Shown: positions 45,801 to 55,954, numbered from the stretch's first letter. The stretch is DNA of 64,000 nt from Halomonas sp. M20 (GCF_020622265.1 NZ_JACNMQ010000003.1:372001-436000); one strand, 5' to 3'. Made by a program: numbers and translations. The notes: generated by a model from the sequence alone, not told the origin.

Positions 45801-48800
45801 TCAACGTTCTTCACCCCCCTCACTACGGCCAAGATTGAAGGTGTAGATCAAGTCTACTGCTTGAGCCGCACCGGATACCGCTTGCACATACAGGTTCTGA
45901 AGTAGTTTATAGCGCAGGGTCAATTCCGCGATAGGTGAAAAAATACCAACGCCATAACTCACCTTGAGATCATCGAACAGATAGCCGCTGACCACTACCT
46001 GGCTGTCATCGCCGCTGCCAGCGGTATCCAGTGCCAAGTCATTGATGCCGAAGGCCTGCCCTACTTGTCCTACGGCATTGCCCGTACGTGACAATGACAG
46101 CCCGATCAGCGCGGAGGTCAATGCGCTGTCGGCTCCAGCGCCTCCATCATCCGGAGCGCGACCACGCAGCAGATAGGAAAGTGCGCGGCTTTCATCCATG
46201 GCCGGCTCGGAGAAGATCTTCAACCGCGGCTGTTCCGCCGGCCCCGTGACGCGCAGTCCCGCGATCACACCATCCTCGGTGACGTCGGGGTTGCGGATAG
46301 CCTCGAATTGCAGCCGTGGCTGAGAAGCGGGTCCGCTGAACAGAACCTGGCCGCGACGAATGATCAAGTCCTGCCCAAAAGCCTGATAGCGTCCGTCTTC
46401 CAGATTGACGTCGCCAAACAACTGCACCGGGCCACTACCTTGGCGTACCTGTAGCGTACCGTTCAAGGAGGTTTCCAGGCCATAGGCTTCCAGCTGCACA
46501 TCTGGCCCCAGAACCAATTCGACGTCGACGTCGAGTTGCATGCCGGCTTCATCCAGCGCCTGGGAAGTGGCCTCTCCAGCACGTTGACCGGCTTGTTCTG
46601 CGGCCTGTTCGGCCTTGCGCCTGGCTTCCTCCTCGTCCTCCCGGGTGATGACCACCGCATCGGAACTTGGCGCGATCGCCGAGGGGGGCGTACCTGCCAC
46701 GCTCAAACGTGCCCAGGGGATGCGGACCTGGCCGCCGATACGTAGCAGTTCAGGCGTCGCACGAATTTCGAGATCCGGGGCCACTCGTAGTCGTCCGAAA
46801 TCCGGCAGCACGACTAGCAACGGATCGTCGGTGCCGTTCAAGGAAATCTCCGCCTGCCACTCCTGTGGCGTTGGCCAGCTGGCCTGGCCGTCGAGGTTGA
46901 TACGCCCTTCTTGCGCCTCGACGAAACCCGCGATATCGGCATTGTCCCCCCGCAGTTGAATAGCAAGGGTGCCATCACGCATCTTGACGGGGATGTCCTG
47001 GCCTTGGGCACGCAGCTCGTCCAGACTGACATCGCCGGTGAGGCGTGGCTCTTTCAGACTGCCCCCAAGTCCGACATCCGCATTGAGGGAACCCTCGAGT
47101 TCATCCAAGGCAGTCGTCAGGCGTCGATATGGTGCCAGTCGAATGTCATCGATACCCAAACGCCCATCGAGGGTCGCTTGCCCTGTCGGATCGTCGATCT
47201 TAAGATCGAGCCGTACCACGCCGGCTTGTTCGAGGCCCAGGCGTGCTTCTATCTGTGCCTTCGAGTCGCTGGCATCGAGAGAGGCGTTCAAAGAGGCCCC
47301 GGGCACCGACCAAGGTTTGCCAAATGCATCGCGACCATCGATGGCGAGATTACTCTGCACCTCGGCTTGTGCCGACCAGCGCCCGCCGGAAGCCCAACTA
47401 AGATCGAACTGACCATTGGTCTGGCCCTCTGCCGACCAGTTTTCCGGCAGTGCGGCGGAAATCATCGCCATGGGGAAGTTGCTGAGTTCCAGCGTGGCGC
47501 TACCACGTTCGGCGGACGCCTTGACGGTATCGGTGGCACAAAGACGCCCACCCTGCTGGCGGACCAGACAGAATGGCGACGCCTCAACGCTGCCGGCGGT
47601 TAGGTTGGCATTGAAGGCCAAGGCATCTTCCAGACGCAGGTCCGCCTGCTCACTATCCACCTCTAGCGATTCGAGACGCCCCTTGTAGCGATCGCGAGCG
47701 GCGTTGAGACCGCCTTGTAACGCCAAGGATGCCCGGGAAAGCGGCATGTCTTCCGCCGCGTCCGCGGAAAAATCGAGTTGGTGATCCGAAAGCCGGCCAT
47801 CGAGCGTCAAGTCGATAGCGGAAAAGCGCTGCCCTGCTGCGTCGACACCGCTGACATTCAGGACGACATCAAGAGAAGGATTGTCTAGCCCTTCGATATC
47901 GGCCTTGAGCTGCAGGCTATTCAGCGAATTCTGCGCATAGCGTAGATCGGTGGCATCCAGGCTCAGATCGAGCTGAGGTGCCTCGAAGGTACCTTCCACC
48001 GAGAAGCGGCTCTGAATGCGCCCGCTCAGCTCCGGCAGCAGGGTTTGCAGTGCCGGTGCATCGATCTCGCCGGAGAGATCCATGCGCTCTGCGATATGGC
48101 CTTTGGCGGTCAGACGATTCTTTCCCTGGCGCAGGCGCAACTGTTCGATGTTCCAGCGCATGTCACTGTTTCCGTTGAGCTGTGCGTTAAGTGACAACGG
48201 GCGATCCTGCAGAGTGCCATCGATATCGAGCTTGGGGATGTCTACCTGCCAATCTCCCTTCTCGGTCATTGCAAAATGCGCCTGAGCATCGCCATCAAGG
48301 CGTCCACTCACCGCATCTGTCAGCGCATCGAGCGAAAAATCCTCCAGGTGCAGCGTGGCATTGACGTCCACGTCCGGCGCCCAGCGTGCTTCACCACGGC
48401 TGATCAAGGAGCCGCTGCCGGTTGAAAGTGCGAGAGGCGTCCAGGAAAAGCGTTCCAGATTGCCCTTGCCTTTCAGCGCCACTTGCACTTCCTCTGGTAG
48501 CGCAGAGCCGGAAACGACGCCGGATAACGCCGCTTCATAATCGCTCAAATCGCCATCGGCCTGGAACACGAGATCCTGCACCACGTAACTCTCAGGCGTT
48601 GCTTGGGCTGGAGATTGTGTTGAGATTGAGGATGACGCTTTCTGGGACGGTTTATCCTGAGTCTTCTGAGACGGCTCTGGTTCAGGCTGAGGCAAGGGCC
48701 ACTCAAGGCGTTCAGCACTCAGAGCGACATCAAAGGGCTTTGTAGGAGCCAGCACGTCGGCTTGAGCCTTCAAGCGCGCCGCGAGTGGTCCCGTGGCGTC

Positions 48801-49898
48801 CAGATTGGCAGTAAAATCCGCCAAGCTGCCATCGAGAGTCAATTGAAGGCGCTCGCCGCTCAAGGGCTGCTGATGGATGCGTGCATCCAAGTCGAGCCCC
48901 AGCGGGTAATCATCCTTTAGCGTGACGTTTGCGGAAAGTTCAGCATCCGCTGCCGTCGAAGCCAGTGCCAGGCTGGTGAGGCGCACCTCGTGGCCTTGCC
49001 CCTTCAAACTGATCGCTAGGCGTTCCACCGTCTGCTCGGTTGGCCCGGTGATACGAAAGTCCTCGACCACCAGGCTGGGAACATTGACGTCCATAGGCAG
49101 CTCGATGTCCGGCAGATCCAGGCGCTCGCGCTCTTCCAATGGGCGTGTGTCCGCTTCTGCCGGCTCGTCGGTAGCCGACTCTTCTGCCACTGCTTCTCGA
49201 GAATTACGTGTGACGACGCCGTTGGCGGCATCGATCGCCTCGCTCGTCAGACGCTTCTGGGACAAAACCGGCATGGCCTGGTCATTTTCATCGGAAGATG
49301 CGTCTTCAGGCATGTCATTCATCACCAGGGCCTGACCCGGCGACACTGGCAGACGCAACTCGCTGTCAACCAGGCGCGTGGGCAGAAGCGTGGCGCTATG
49401 ACCGGCAAGCCGGGCACCGGTGGTAAAGCGCTGCCAGGTCAAGCGGGTGCCATCCGCCAGACGTACGTCCACATCACGCAGTTCGATCGCGCGCAGTTCG
49501 ATAGGGAACGGCAGAGCGATCGACGGCATTCCGCCTTCATCCGTCGTTTCCGGTTCTGGCTCGGCCTCTTCGCTTTGGGCAATGCGAACATCCACGCCTT
49601 CGAGCTGCAACGCATCCAGACATAGCTTGCCGTCGAACACGCAGTCGTCCGCCCAGTCCAGGTGTAATCGCCCAACCTGGATACGCGCCGGGCCTGCATC
49701 GAGTGCAAGCCCCGTCAGCGTGAACTCGTCCAGTAGTGCCCCACTGACGCTTTCCACCTGCAGAAAATCACGTTTCTCGGCCTGGGATATCAACCACTGA
49801 GTGCCCCAGGGCGACAGGGCCAAACCCAGAAGAAACAACAACAATCCCAACAGCCAAAACGGTAACCACAGCAATAAACGAAGCAAGGGAAAAATCAA
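45801..49898 (-). CDS. tamB: TamB, inner-membrane-anchored translocation and assembly subunit
   Basis: A 1365-residue AsmA-like/TamB protein. One N-terminal membrane helix (about residues 4-26) is followed by a very long beta-rich, taco-shaped periplasmic part. The C-terminal DUF490 domain ends with SYGVGIFSPIAELTLRYKLL and TFNLGRSEG. TamB spans the periplasm to TamA; it aids outer-membrane protein assembly and probably phospholipid transport. Two Glu/Pro/Ser-rich linkers (about 110-125 and 395-430) are seen. The start is TTG 49898, overlapping the tamA stop (TTGA), with AGGA upstream, so the two genes are translationally coupled. Confidence 0.93.
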   Translation of the reverse strand: MIFPLLRLLLWLPFWLLGLLLFLLGLALSPWGTQWLISQAEKRDFLQVESVSGALLDEFTLTGLALDAGPARIQVGRLHLDWADDCVFDGKLCLDALQLEGVDVRIAQSEEAEPEPETTDEGGMPSIALPFPIELRAIELRDVDVRLADGTRLTWQRFTTGARLAGHSATLLPTRLVDSELRLPVSPGQALVMNDMPEDASSDENDQAMPVLSQKRLTSEAIDAANGVVTRNSREAVAEESATDEPAEADTRPLEERERLDLPDIELPMDVNVPSLVVEDFRITGPTEQTVERLAISLKGQGHEVRLTSLALASTAADAELSANVTLKDDYPLGLDLDARIHQQPLSGERLQLTLDGSLADFTANLDATGPLAARLKAQADVLAPTKPFDVALSAERLEWPLPQPEPEPSQKTQDKPSQKASSSISTQSPAQATPESYVVQDLVFQADGDLSDYEAALSGVVSGSALPEEVQVALKGKGNLERFSWTPLALSTGSGSLISRGEARWAPDVDVNATLHLEDFSLDALTDAVSGRLDGDAQAHFAMTEKGDWQVDIPKLDIDGTLQDRPLSLNAQLNGNSDMRWNIEQLRLRQGKNRLTAKGHIAERMDLSGEIDAPALQTLLPELSGRIQSRFSVEGTFEAPQLDLSLDATDLRYAQNSLNSLQLKADIEGLDNPSLDVVLNVSGVDAAGQRFSAIDLTLDGRLSDHQLDFSADAAEDMPLSRASLALQGGLNAARDRYKGRLESLEVDSEQADLRLEDALAFNANLTAGSVEASPFCLVRQQGGRLCATDTVKASAERGSATLELSNFPMAMISAALPENWSAEGQTNGQFDLSWASGGRWSAQAEVQSNLAIDGRDAFGKPWSVPGASLNASLDASDSKAQIEARLGLEQAGVVRLDLKIDDPTGQATLDGRLGIDDIRLAPYRRLTTALDELEGSLNADVGLGGSLKEPRLTGDVSLDELRAQGQDIPVKMRDGTLAIQLRGDNADIAGFVEAQEGRINLDGQASWPTPQEWQAEISLNGTDDPLLVVLPDFGRLRVAPDLEIRATPELLRIGGQVRIPWARLSVAGTPPSAIAPSSDAVVITREDEEEARRKAEQAAEQAGQRAGEATSQALDEAGMQLDVDVELVLGPDVQLEAYGLETSLNGTLQVRQGSGPVQLFGDVNLEDGRYQAFGQDLIIRRGQVLFSGPASQPRLQFEAIRNPDVTEDGVIAGLRVTGPAEQPRLKIFSEPAMDESRALSYLLRGRAPDDGGAGADSALTSALIGLSLSRTGNAVGQVGQAFGINDLALDTAGSGDDSQVVVSGYLFDDLKVSYGVGIFSPIAELTLRYKLLQNLYVQAVSGAAQAVDLIYTFNLGRSEGGEER

Positions 49899-51781
49899 AA
49901 CTCGGGTCCTATGGCGAAATGCAGCCGGAAGGCGTCGTCGTTATCGAAGGGGTGCGCGATATCCAGGCGAATCGGGCCTACCGGAGAGATCCAGCGCACA
50001 CCAAGCCCTGCTCCGGTTGCCAGATCCTCCGGCCACCAGTCGTTGAAGGCATTGCCGGTATCGACGAAAGCCGCCCCCCACCAATCGCCGGTGACCCGTC
50101 GCTGAGCCTCGAGGCTGGTGGTGAACAGTTGTTGCCCGCCCAATAACTCGCCGTCTGCGTTTTCCGGTGCAAGACTTTCATAGCTATACCCGCGTACGCT
50201 TTGGTCGCCGCCGGCAAAAAAGCGAAGTGATGGCGGGATCTTCGAGAAATCGTCGGTACTCATGGCCCCGATACTGGCGCGGCCAACGAAACGCGTATTG
50301 CTCCCCCACATGCGAATCCATTGGGTATCGAAAATGCTACGCACGAAAGTTGCACCGGACCCCCATACTTCGTCGGAAACTTCAAAGGTAATACGCTGGC
50401 TGTCGCCCCAGGTAGGAAAGCGTGGGTTGCGCGTGCGGGTGCGCGCCCAGCTGACCCCTGGGTAGTAGAGCAGTACATCCGTGTCCTGGTCCGCTTGAAT
50501 GTAATCCTCATAGGTCGTGCGGAAATAGATGCGCTGTATCCAATCGTTGTCGAAACGCCACCGGCGCGCGAACTCGATCGAGGCTTCGAGGCTTTCGGTA
50601 TCTTCGATATCGCGATTCTTGAGCCCGTAGAGCACTTCATAGCGATCGCGCAGTGGATTTTCCAGCGGCATCAGATATTCGCCGCTGAACTCCTGCTCGG
50701 GACCGGACAAGTACAGATTATGATTGAGACTATCGCCATCTTCGTTGAGCCAGGGCTGCTCCCAGGTAAACTTGGTACGAGGCCCCACATCCGTGGCAAA
50801 ACCGACGCCCACTTCAAACTGGTGACGATCCGCGGGTATCAGGGTGATATCGATGGGCACCCGCGGTGGCCGTTCGCTGCCGGTGCGAACCGCCGCCTCG
50901 ATAGCGCTACTTGCCAATAACGTGGGTTTCTGGGGTTGCATGGGCGATGACGTTGACTGACGATCGACGGCCTCCCACCAGCTGCGCTGTGCCTGGGCGA
51001 TGGTGTCCGCGCCCTGCTGCAGCCGTGGCCGCACCGCTATGCTACGAAACCAGCCGGTCTCACCCAGGCGCTGGTTGTATTCCGCCAGATCGCCGGCGAG
51101 GTAAGGATCGCCCGGCTCGAAATTGAGCATGTTGCGCAGTCGCAATACATCGATCTGACTGCCACGGTAATCAACATCGCCAAAAATATGACGTTCGCCA
51201 CTGTCGAGGGTCAGGTAGATGCGCGCACTCTCCTCCCAGGGGCGTATCTCCAGGCGATGATCCGTAAAACGTGAATCGAAATAGCCACGCTCCAGCGACA
51301 AAGTAGATAGATTGCTGCGCAAGCTGTCGTAGCGATCCTGGCGTAGTGGCTGGCCTACCTTGAGCGGCGTACTAGCAATGACTTCCTGAAAGGCCTCATC
51401 GTCCTTGGCATCGTTGAGCAGGGTTACATCGAGTACGGTTATCTTCGCTCTGGCGCCTGGTTTGATGGCAATTTTTGCCAGTTCGACCCCCGCTTCATCC
51501 TGCTTACCTTCACCCTTTCCCTTTTTACGCTGCAGCGTAATATCGAACTGGGGCTCGTAGTAGCCAAACGCTTTGAGCGCTTCGCTGGCACGATGCGTGA
51601 TCTCGTACTCGAGTCGATCTTGCCCGTATTCGCTGGCATCGAGTTCGGCCAGGTAGTTTTCGACATTCTCGGCGACTTCATCTCCTACGCCTGTGATTTC
51701 CGTGTCGAGTGCTACTGCCTGGAAACTGCAAGAGAGTAATACCAGCAGAATCAGCGGTTGTTTGAGAGGTGGCGTACCCAT
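49895..51781 (-). CDS. tamA: TamA, outer-membrane Omp85-family subunit
   Basis: A 628-residue Omp85 protein. A signal peptide (about 1-25, cleavage after AVA) precedes three POTRA domains (about 26-275). A 16-stranded barrel (about 305-628) includes the lid/latch motif VRGYSYESLAP and ends in Phe, as expected of outer-membrane proteins. The linker between POTRA and barrel (about 280-315) is Ser/Pro/Gln-rich and longer than usual. It works with TamB, encoded downstream with a 4-base overlap. Confidence 0.93.
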   Translation of the reverse strand: MGTPPLKQPLILLVLLSCSFQAVALDTEITGVGDEVAENVENYLAELDASEYGQDRLEYEITHRASEALKAFGYYEPQFDITLQRKKGKGEGKQDEAGVELAKIAIKPGARAKITVLDVTLLNDAKDDEAFQEVIASTPLKVGQPLRQDRYDSLRSNLSTLSLERGYFDSRFTDHRLEIRPWEESARIYLTLDSGERHIFGDVDYRGSQIDVLRLRNMLNFEPGDPYLAGDLAEYNQRLGETGWFRSIAVRPRLQQGADTIAQAQRSWWEAVDRQSTSSPMQPQKPTLLASSAIEAAVRTGSERPPRVPIDITLIPADRHQFEVGVGFATDVGPRTKFTWEQPWLNEDGDSLNHNLYLSGPEQEFSGEYLMPLENPLRDRYEVLYGLKNRDIEDTESLEASIEFARRWRFDNDWIQRIYFRTTYEDYIQADQDTDVLLYYPGVSWARTRTRNPRFPTWGDSQRITFEVSDEVWGSGATFVRSIFDTQWIRMWGSNTRFVGRASIGAMSTDDFSKIPPSLRFFAGGDQSVRGYSYESLAPENADGELLGGQQLFTTSLEAQRRVTGDWWGAAFVDTGNAFNDWWPEDLATGAGLGVRWISPVGPIRLDIAHPFDNDDAFRLHFAIGPEF

Positions 51782-51924
51782 GGTCGATCAGTTTACTCCC
51801 GGCGGCCAAAGTAACGAGGCTGTGCTGGGTAGAAACGTGATATGACGACAAGATCGCTCAAGTATTTGCGTTGTTTTGGGTGCGTGCATTTCCCTTGCTC
51901 CTTCCCCTACCGCGTAGTTGTCGA

Positions 51925-52773
51925 TTACTCCAGGCGATCACCAAGATTCTCCACGCTGGCACTTAACGCAAGCTGGCCTTGGCGCAACTCCGTAAGGCTT
52001 GCACGGTTGGATTGAATCGCTGCGTTCAGTTCTTCAAATCGGGCTTGTCGCTGCTGGCTGACTTCTTCCAATGCCTCGATGCGTGAACTGACACTATCCA
52101 TTCTTTCTTGCACTGTAGCCAGAGTTTTGTCGAACTCCTGCCCGACAAGCGACTGCATCTGATCCTCGAGCCCGCGGATAGTTCCACTCTGGGTTTGTAG
52201 CTGCTGTTCGAGGTCGCCTCGCTCGGTACCGGCGTCCTTCAAGCGCGTGTCGAGTGCTGCTCGAGCCTTGTTGCTACTCTGTTCCAGGGTGGCCAGGGAG
52301 CGTCCCATGGCATCGAGAGTCGCAGAAAGCGTATCGCGTTCCTTGCGGGCAGATTCGATTCGCTTAGCGGTTGCTTCCGGGTCAGTCTTGGCAGCATGAT
52401 CCTGAAGCGTCTTCAGTAGTGTCGTGAGTTCTTGTTGACGCTCATTCAAAGACTGCTGATTCGATGAAAGTTCATTCAGCTGTGCCTTGAACCCGGCACC
52501 CTGCTGGCGATCGTCCAGACTATCAAACCGGGCGTGCAGATTGGAGAGCTGGCCATCGAGTTCGCGCTGCTTGAGTTGCCACTCCTGGCGATCGAACCAG
52601 TAATAGACCCCCATCGACACGAGTGCCGCCAACAGGATCAAGCATAACAACCATAGAGCGCGAGTCTTGACGCGGCGTTCACGCCGCGGGGGCGAACGAT
52701 GCCGGGGTGTCGTCTCATTATCCGGCTCCGGCACGATCGGCGTCGTCATTCGCGGCTCGTCCGAGCGATTCAT
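51925..52773 (-). CDS. Single-pass membrane protein with long coiled coil
   Basis: A 282-residue protein of unknown function: a Pro/Arg-rich cytoplasmic N-terminus (1-36), one membrane helix (about 40-60, LWLLCLILLAALVSMGVYYW), and a coiled coil of about 215 residues outside. Heptad-rich segments such as QLQTQSGTIRGLEDQMQSL run nearly to the end. It resembles ATPase-like scaffolds only in general architecture. It lies upstream of tamA on the same strand (143 bp), so a role at the envelope is possible. GGAGATTGC precedes the ATG. Confidence 0.65.
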   Translation of the reverse strand: MNRSDEPRMTTPIVPEPDNETTPRHRSPPRRERRVKTRALWLLCLILLAALVSMGVYYWFDRQEWQLKQRELDGQLSNLHARFDSLDDRQQGAGFKAQLNELSSNQQSLNERQQELTTLLKTLQDHAAKTDPEATAKRIESARKERDTLSATLDAMGRSLATLEQSSNKARAALDTRLKDAGTERGDLEQQLQTQSGTIRGLEDQMQSLVGQEFDKTLATVQERMDSVSSRIEALEEVSQQRQARFEELNAAIQSNRASLTELRQGQLALSASVENLGDRLE

Positions 52774-52881
52774 GCAATCTCCTAAACTATCTGTCCTGGG
52801 TTATTCACGTGATTCTGCGGACATAAAGAGTTCGTCGTTCGTTGACCTAGATGCTACCGCCTGGTTAGGCCATTGGCATAA

Positions 52882-52910
52882 TTGGCTCTTAGGCGACAGA
52901 CTGCTAAGAT
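52882..52910 (+). promoter_or_regulatory. Possible sodB promoter
   Basis: TTGGCT and TAAGAT are separated by 17 bp, about 90 bases before the sodB ATG. Each hexamer matches the sigma-70 consensus at four of six positions. Confidence 0.35.
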
Positions 52911-52998
52911 GATACGACACCATGTACGCAGATGCTTGGTATCATAAGGTTTTCTATCAAGTGCTGTATTCCAAGGTGAATTCAAAAGGAGTTAACCA

Positions 52999-53577
52999 AT
53001 GGCATTCGAACTACCTGCTCTTCCCTACGAGAAAAATGCACTGGAACCGCATATCTCGGCGGAAACCCTGGAGTATCACTACGGCAAGCACCACCAGGCG
53101 TATGTAACTAAACTCAACGAGCTGACCGATGGCACCGATGACGCCAACAAGTCTCTTGAAGAGATCGTCAAGTCCGCGTCAGGTGGTTTGTTCAACCAGG
53201 CGGCACAAGTCTGGAACCACACCTTCTATTGGCACTGCCTCTCTCCCAACGGCGGGGGCGAGCCCTCCGGCGCACTCGGCGATGCCATCAACGCCAAGTT
53301 CGGCTCCTTCGACAAGTTCAAGGAGGAGTTCAGTACCAAGGCGGCGGGGAACTTTGGTTCCGGCTGGACCTGGCTGATCAAGAGTGATGACGGCGGCGTC
53401 GAGATTTTGAATACCGACGATGCGGATAGCGCAATCGCTCACGGCAAGACGCCATTGCTGACCATCGATGTTTGGGAGCATGCCTACTACATCGATTACC
53501 GCAATGCCCGTCCGAAGTATCTCGAAGCGGTCTGGAACGTGATCAACTGGGATTTCGTGGCCCAGAACTACAGCTGA
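52999..53577 (+). CDS. sodB: Superoxide dismutase [Fe]
   Basis: A 192-residue iron superoxide dismutase. Metal ligands are H27, H74, D157 and H161 (YHYGKHHQAY, WNHTFYWHC, DVWEHAYYIDY). Q70 in NQAAQVWNH is the position that marks the Fe type. It converts superoxide to hydrogen peroxide and oxygen in the cytoplasm. AAAAGGAGTTAACC precedes the ATG. A strong hairpin follows. Confidence 0.96.
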   Translation: MAFELPALPYEKNALEPHISAETLEYHYGKHHQAYVTKLNELTDGTDDANKSLEEIVKSASGGLFNQAAQVWNHTFYWHCLSPNGGGEPSGALGDAINAKFGSFDKFKEEFSTKAAGNFGSGWTWLIKSDDGGVEILNTDDADSAIAHGKTPLLTIDVWEHAYYIDYRNARPKYLEAVWNVINWDFVAQNYS

Positions 53578-53625
53578 TATTCCCTTCGAGGATTATATCG
53601 GCTCGTTGCAGGATTGCTGTAATAC

Positions 53626-53652
53626 ATTACGCCCCGCACTGCGGGGCGTAAT
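53626..53652. terminator. Bidirectional terminator between sodB and the UDP-sugar dehydrogenase
   Basis: ATTACGCCCCGC (53626-53637) pairs perfectly with GCGGGGCGTAAT (53641-53652), a 12-bp stem and 3-base loop. It lies between convergent genes and has no long T tract on either side. Confidence 0.75.
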
Positions 53653-53694
53653 TGTGTCGGTGGTTGGTGAATCGGTCGCTGATTATGCCAAGCG

Positions 53695-54981
53695 TCACGG
53701 GTCCGCTCGGCGACCGATACCGCGATAGATCAACCCCCTGGCCGCGACATAGCTGGGATCGTAGATATTGCGCCCATCCAGAATCAGTTTGGCTCCCAAC
53801 ATTTCCTTCAGACGACGCCAATCCGGATTCCAGTAGGGTTTCCACTCGGTAACCAGCATCAAGGCATCCGCCCCTTCGCAGGCCTCATAGGGATTGTTGG
53901 CACAAAGTGTCAGCAGCGGATGATCTCCCACCTCGGCGCGTACGGCGGGTAAGGCGGCGGGATCATGGAGGCGCACATGCACCCCCTGGGCCCAGAGTGC
54001 CCGCAGCAGCGTCAGTACAGGGGCATGATCGATGCGCGCCGTGCCGGGTTTGAACGCTGCCCCCCAGATGGCCACGGTACGCCCTTCCAGCTGCCCATGA
54101 AAATGACCCCATAGCTTGCGGAACAGGGTCTCTTTCTTGTTCTCGTTGATATCGAGTACCTGTTCAAGAAGGTAGGACTCCCGACCGGTTGCCATCTGTA
54201 CGTCCGCCAGACGCATCAAATCCCGGGAAAAGCTGGGGCCACCGAAACCACAGCCCGGGTAGAGATACTCATAGCCGATCCGGCTGTCGGCGCCCATGCC
54301 TTTACGTACATGTTCCACATCGACCTCGAGGGAATCCGCCAGTCCCGCCACTTCATTCATATAGCTGATGCGGGTGGCCAACATGCCGTTGATGGCCAGC
54401 TTGGTCAGCTCTGCGGCGCGGCGCGGCATACGATGAATATTCTCGGCACGACGGTTGAAAGCGCGCAGCAACTCGCGTACCTGCCGCTCGGCCCAATCGT
54501 CTTCACATCCGAGCAGCCAGCGCGACGGTCGCGTGAACGCTTGCCAGGCGCGTCCTTCCTCGATCATGTCTGGCAGCATCACCGCTGCCTGGGAGGCATG
54601 CCGCAGCAGCCCTTCCAGTACTTCGGTCTGGCCGATCGGGAACATGGAGTTGTTCACTACCACCAGTGGCGACGTCTGATGCTCGGCAATGGCATCGATG
54701 AAATGTTCCGCGGTTTCCCGTTGATCCGGTGCCAGGGCCAACCAGACCACATCCGCCTCGGTAAGTGCGGACGGGGTCTCGACGAGCCTGAGAGCGCCGG
54801 AAGAGCAACTCTCTTCGAGCTGATCGATAATCACGGGCTCGCGGTTCAACCACTGGGCTTCGCGTAGCTGCGGCCAGGGCATGTCCGGATGCGGGTACCA
54901 ACTTACCTGGTGCCCTACCGAAGAGAGCGCGGTGGCGGCAACGGCGGCAGCCAACTCGCTGCCATATACGATGATACGCAT
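53695..54981 (-). CDS. UDP-glucose 6-dehydrogenase-family protein with Ser in place of the catalytic Cys
   Basis: A 428-residue nucleotide-sugar dehydrogenase homologue with all three domains: N-terminal NAD-binding (about 1-190), central dimerisation helix with ELTKLAINGMLATRISYMNE (Lys194, Asn198 retained), and C-terminal UDP-binding (about 300-415, GAAFKPGTARIDHAP). The active-site motif usually written GFGGSCFPKD reads GFGGPSFSRD here, so Ser250 replaces the nucleophilic Cys. The substrate loop is also divergent (LPDMIEEGRA). It lies 4 bp downstream of galU, the source of UDP-glucose. Full oxidation of UDP-glucose to UDP-glucuronate by the usual mechanism is therefore doubtful. ATG 54981 (MRIIVYGSE) is chosen. 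Confidence 0.82.
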   Translation of the reverse strand: MRIIVYGSELAAAVAATALSSVGHQVSWYPHPDMPWPQLREAQWLNREPVIIDQLEESCSSGALRLVETPSALTEADVVWLALAPDQRETAEHFIDAIAEHQTSPLVVVNNSMFPIGQTEVLEGLLRHASQAAVMLPDMIEEGRAWQAFTRPSRWLLGCEDDWAERQVRELLRAFNRRAENIHRMPRRAAELTKLAINGMLATRISYMNEVAGLADSLEVDVEHVRKGMGADSRIGYEYLYPGCGFGGPSFSRDLMRLADVQMATGRESYLLEQVLDINENKKETLFRKLWGHFHGQLEGRTVAIWGAAFKPGTARIDHAPVLTLLRALWAQGVHVRLHDPAALPAVRAEVGDHPLLTLCANNPYEACEGADALMLVTEWKPYWNPDWRRLKEMLGAKLILDGRNIYDPSYVAARGLIYRGIGRRADP

Positions 54982-54985
54982 CGAT

Positions 54986-55876
54986 TCAGCCCTCGTTGGC
55001 GTAGCGCTGGAGCAGTTCGTTGAAGCCTTTGCCAAACTTGGGATGGCGCTTGGCTAGTACCAAGGTAGCCTCGAGATAGCCGAGTTGATGACCGCAATCG
55101 TAGGTCGCTCCCTGCATGCGATAGGCGGCGACCTTGCTGTCCTTGCGCAGTGTATCGATGGCATCGGTCAGCTGGATTTCATTTCCCGCGCCGGGGGTGG
55201 TCTTGGCAAGCAGCGGAAAGATTGCGCCAGGCAAGAGATAGCGGCCGATCACCGCCAGGGTGGAAGGCGCTTCTTCGACGTCGGGTTTTTCCACCATGCC
55301 GGTGATCGGCGTGCTCTTGCCAGCCTCGGGGGAATCTCCCTCCAGAGCGACGATGCCATATTTGTGCACCATGTCCTGGGGAACGTTCTCGACCATGATC
55401 TGGGCTTCGCCCCTGGCATCGAAGGCTTCGATCATGCCGGACAGATCGTTGCGCTCGAGTCCTTCATCATCCACCAGCACATCCGGGAGCAGCACGGCGA
55501 AGGGGGCATCATCTCCAATCACCGGCCGGGCGCAAAGTATCGCATGACCCAGACCCAGCGGTTCTGGCTGGCGCACGCTGATGATGCTGACGTCCTGTGG
55601 AATGATGGCACGCAACTCCTCGAGCAGCTCCTTCTTGCCCTTCGCTTCCAGCGTCGTTTCCAGTTCGAAGTGCTTGTCGAAGTGGTTCTCGATGGCGCTC
55701 TTGCTGGAGTGCGTTACTAGAACGATCTCCTTGATGCCTGCTTTCACGGCCTCTTCGACCACATACTGAATCACCGGCTTGTCGACGATCGTGATCATTT
55801 CCTTGGGAATGGCCTTGGAAGCGGGCAAGCAACGAGTACCGAGTCCGGCAACGGGTAGAACGGCTTTACGAATCAT
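54986..55876 (-). CDS. galU: UTP-glucose-1-phosphate uridylyltransferase
   Basis: A 296-residue GalU that makes UDP-glucose from UTP and glucose 1-phosphate. The nucleotide-binding start (AVLPVAGLGTRCLPASKAIP), the IQYVVEEAVKAGI region and GLGHAILCARP are all typical. UDP-glucose feeds glycolipid, periplasmic glucan (opgG is in this window) and polysaccharide synthesis. It is the first gene of a two-gene operon with the UDP-sugar dehydrogenase homologue. Confidence 0.95.
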   Translation of the reverse strand: MIRKAVLPVAGLGTRCLPASKAIPKEMITIVDKPVIQYVVEEAVKAGIKEIVLVTHSSKSAIENHFDKHFELETTLEAKGKKELLEELRAIIPQDVSIISVRQPEPLGLGHAILCARPVIGDDAPFAVLLPDVLVDDEGLERNDLSGMIEAFDARGEAQIMVENVPQDMVHKYGIVALEGDSPEAGKSTPITGMVEKPDVEEAPSTLAVIGRYLLPGAIFPLLAKTTPGAGNEIQLTDAIDTLRKDSKVAAYRMQGATYDCGHQLGYLEATLVLAKRHPKFGKGFNELLQRYANEG

Positions 55877-55954
55877 GGGGTCCCTCCTGCATGATGAATG
55901 AATTAATCGAATGAACTGCCCATCGATTTTTAGTGAAGATTGCGAATTCTGACG

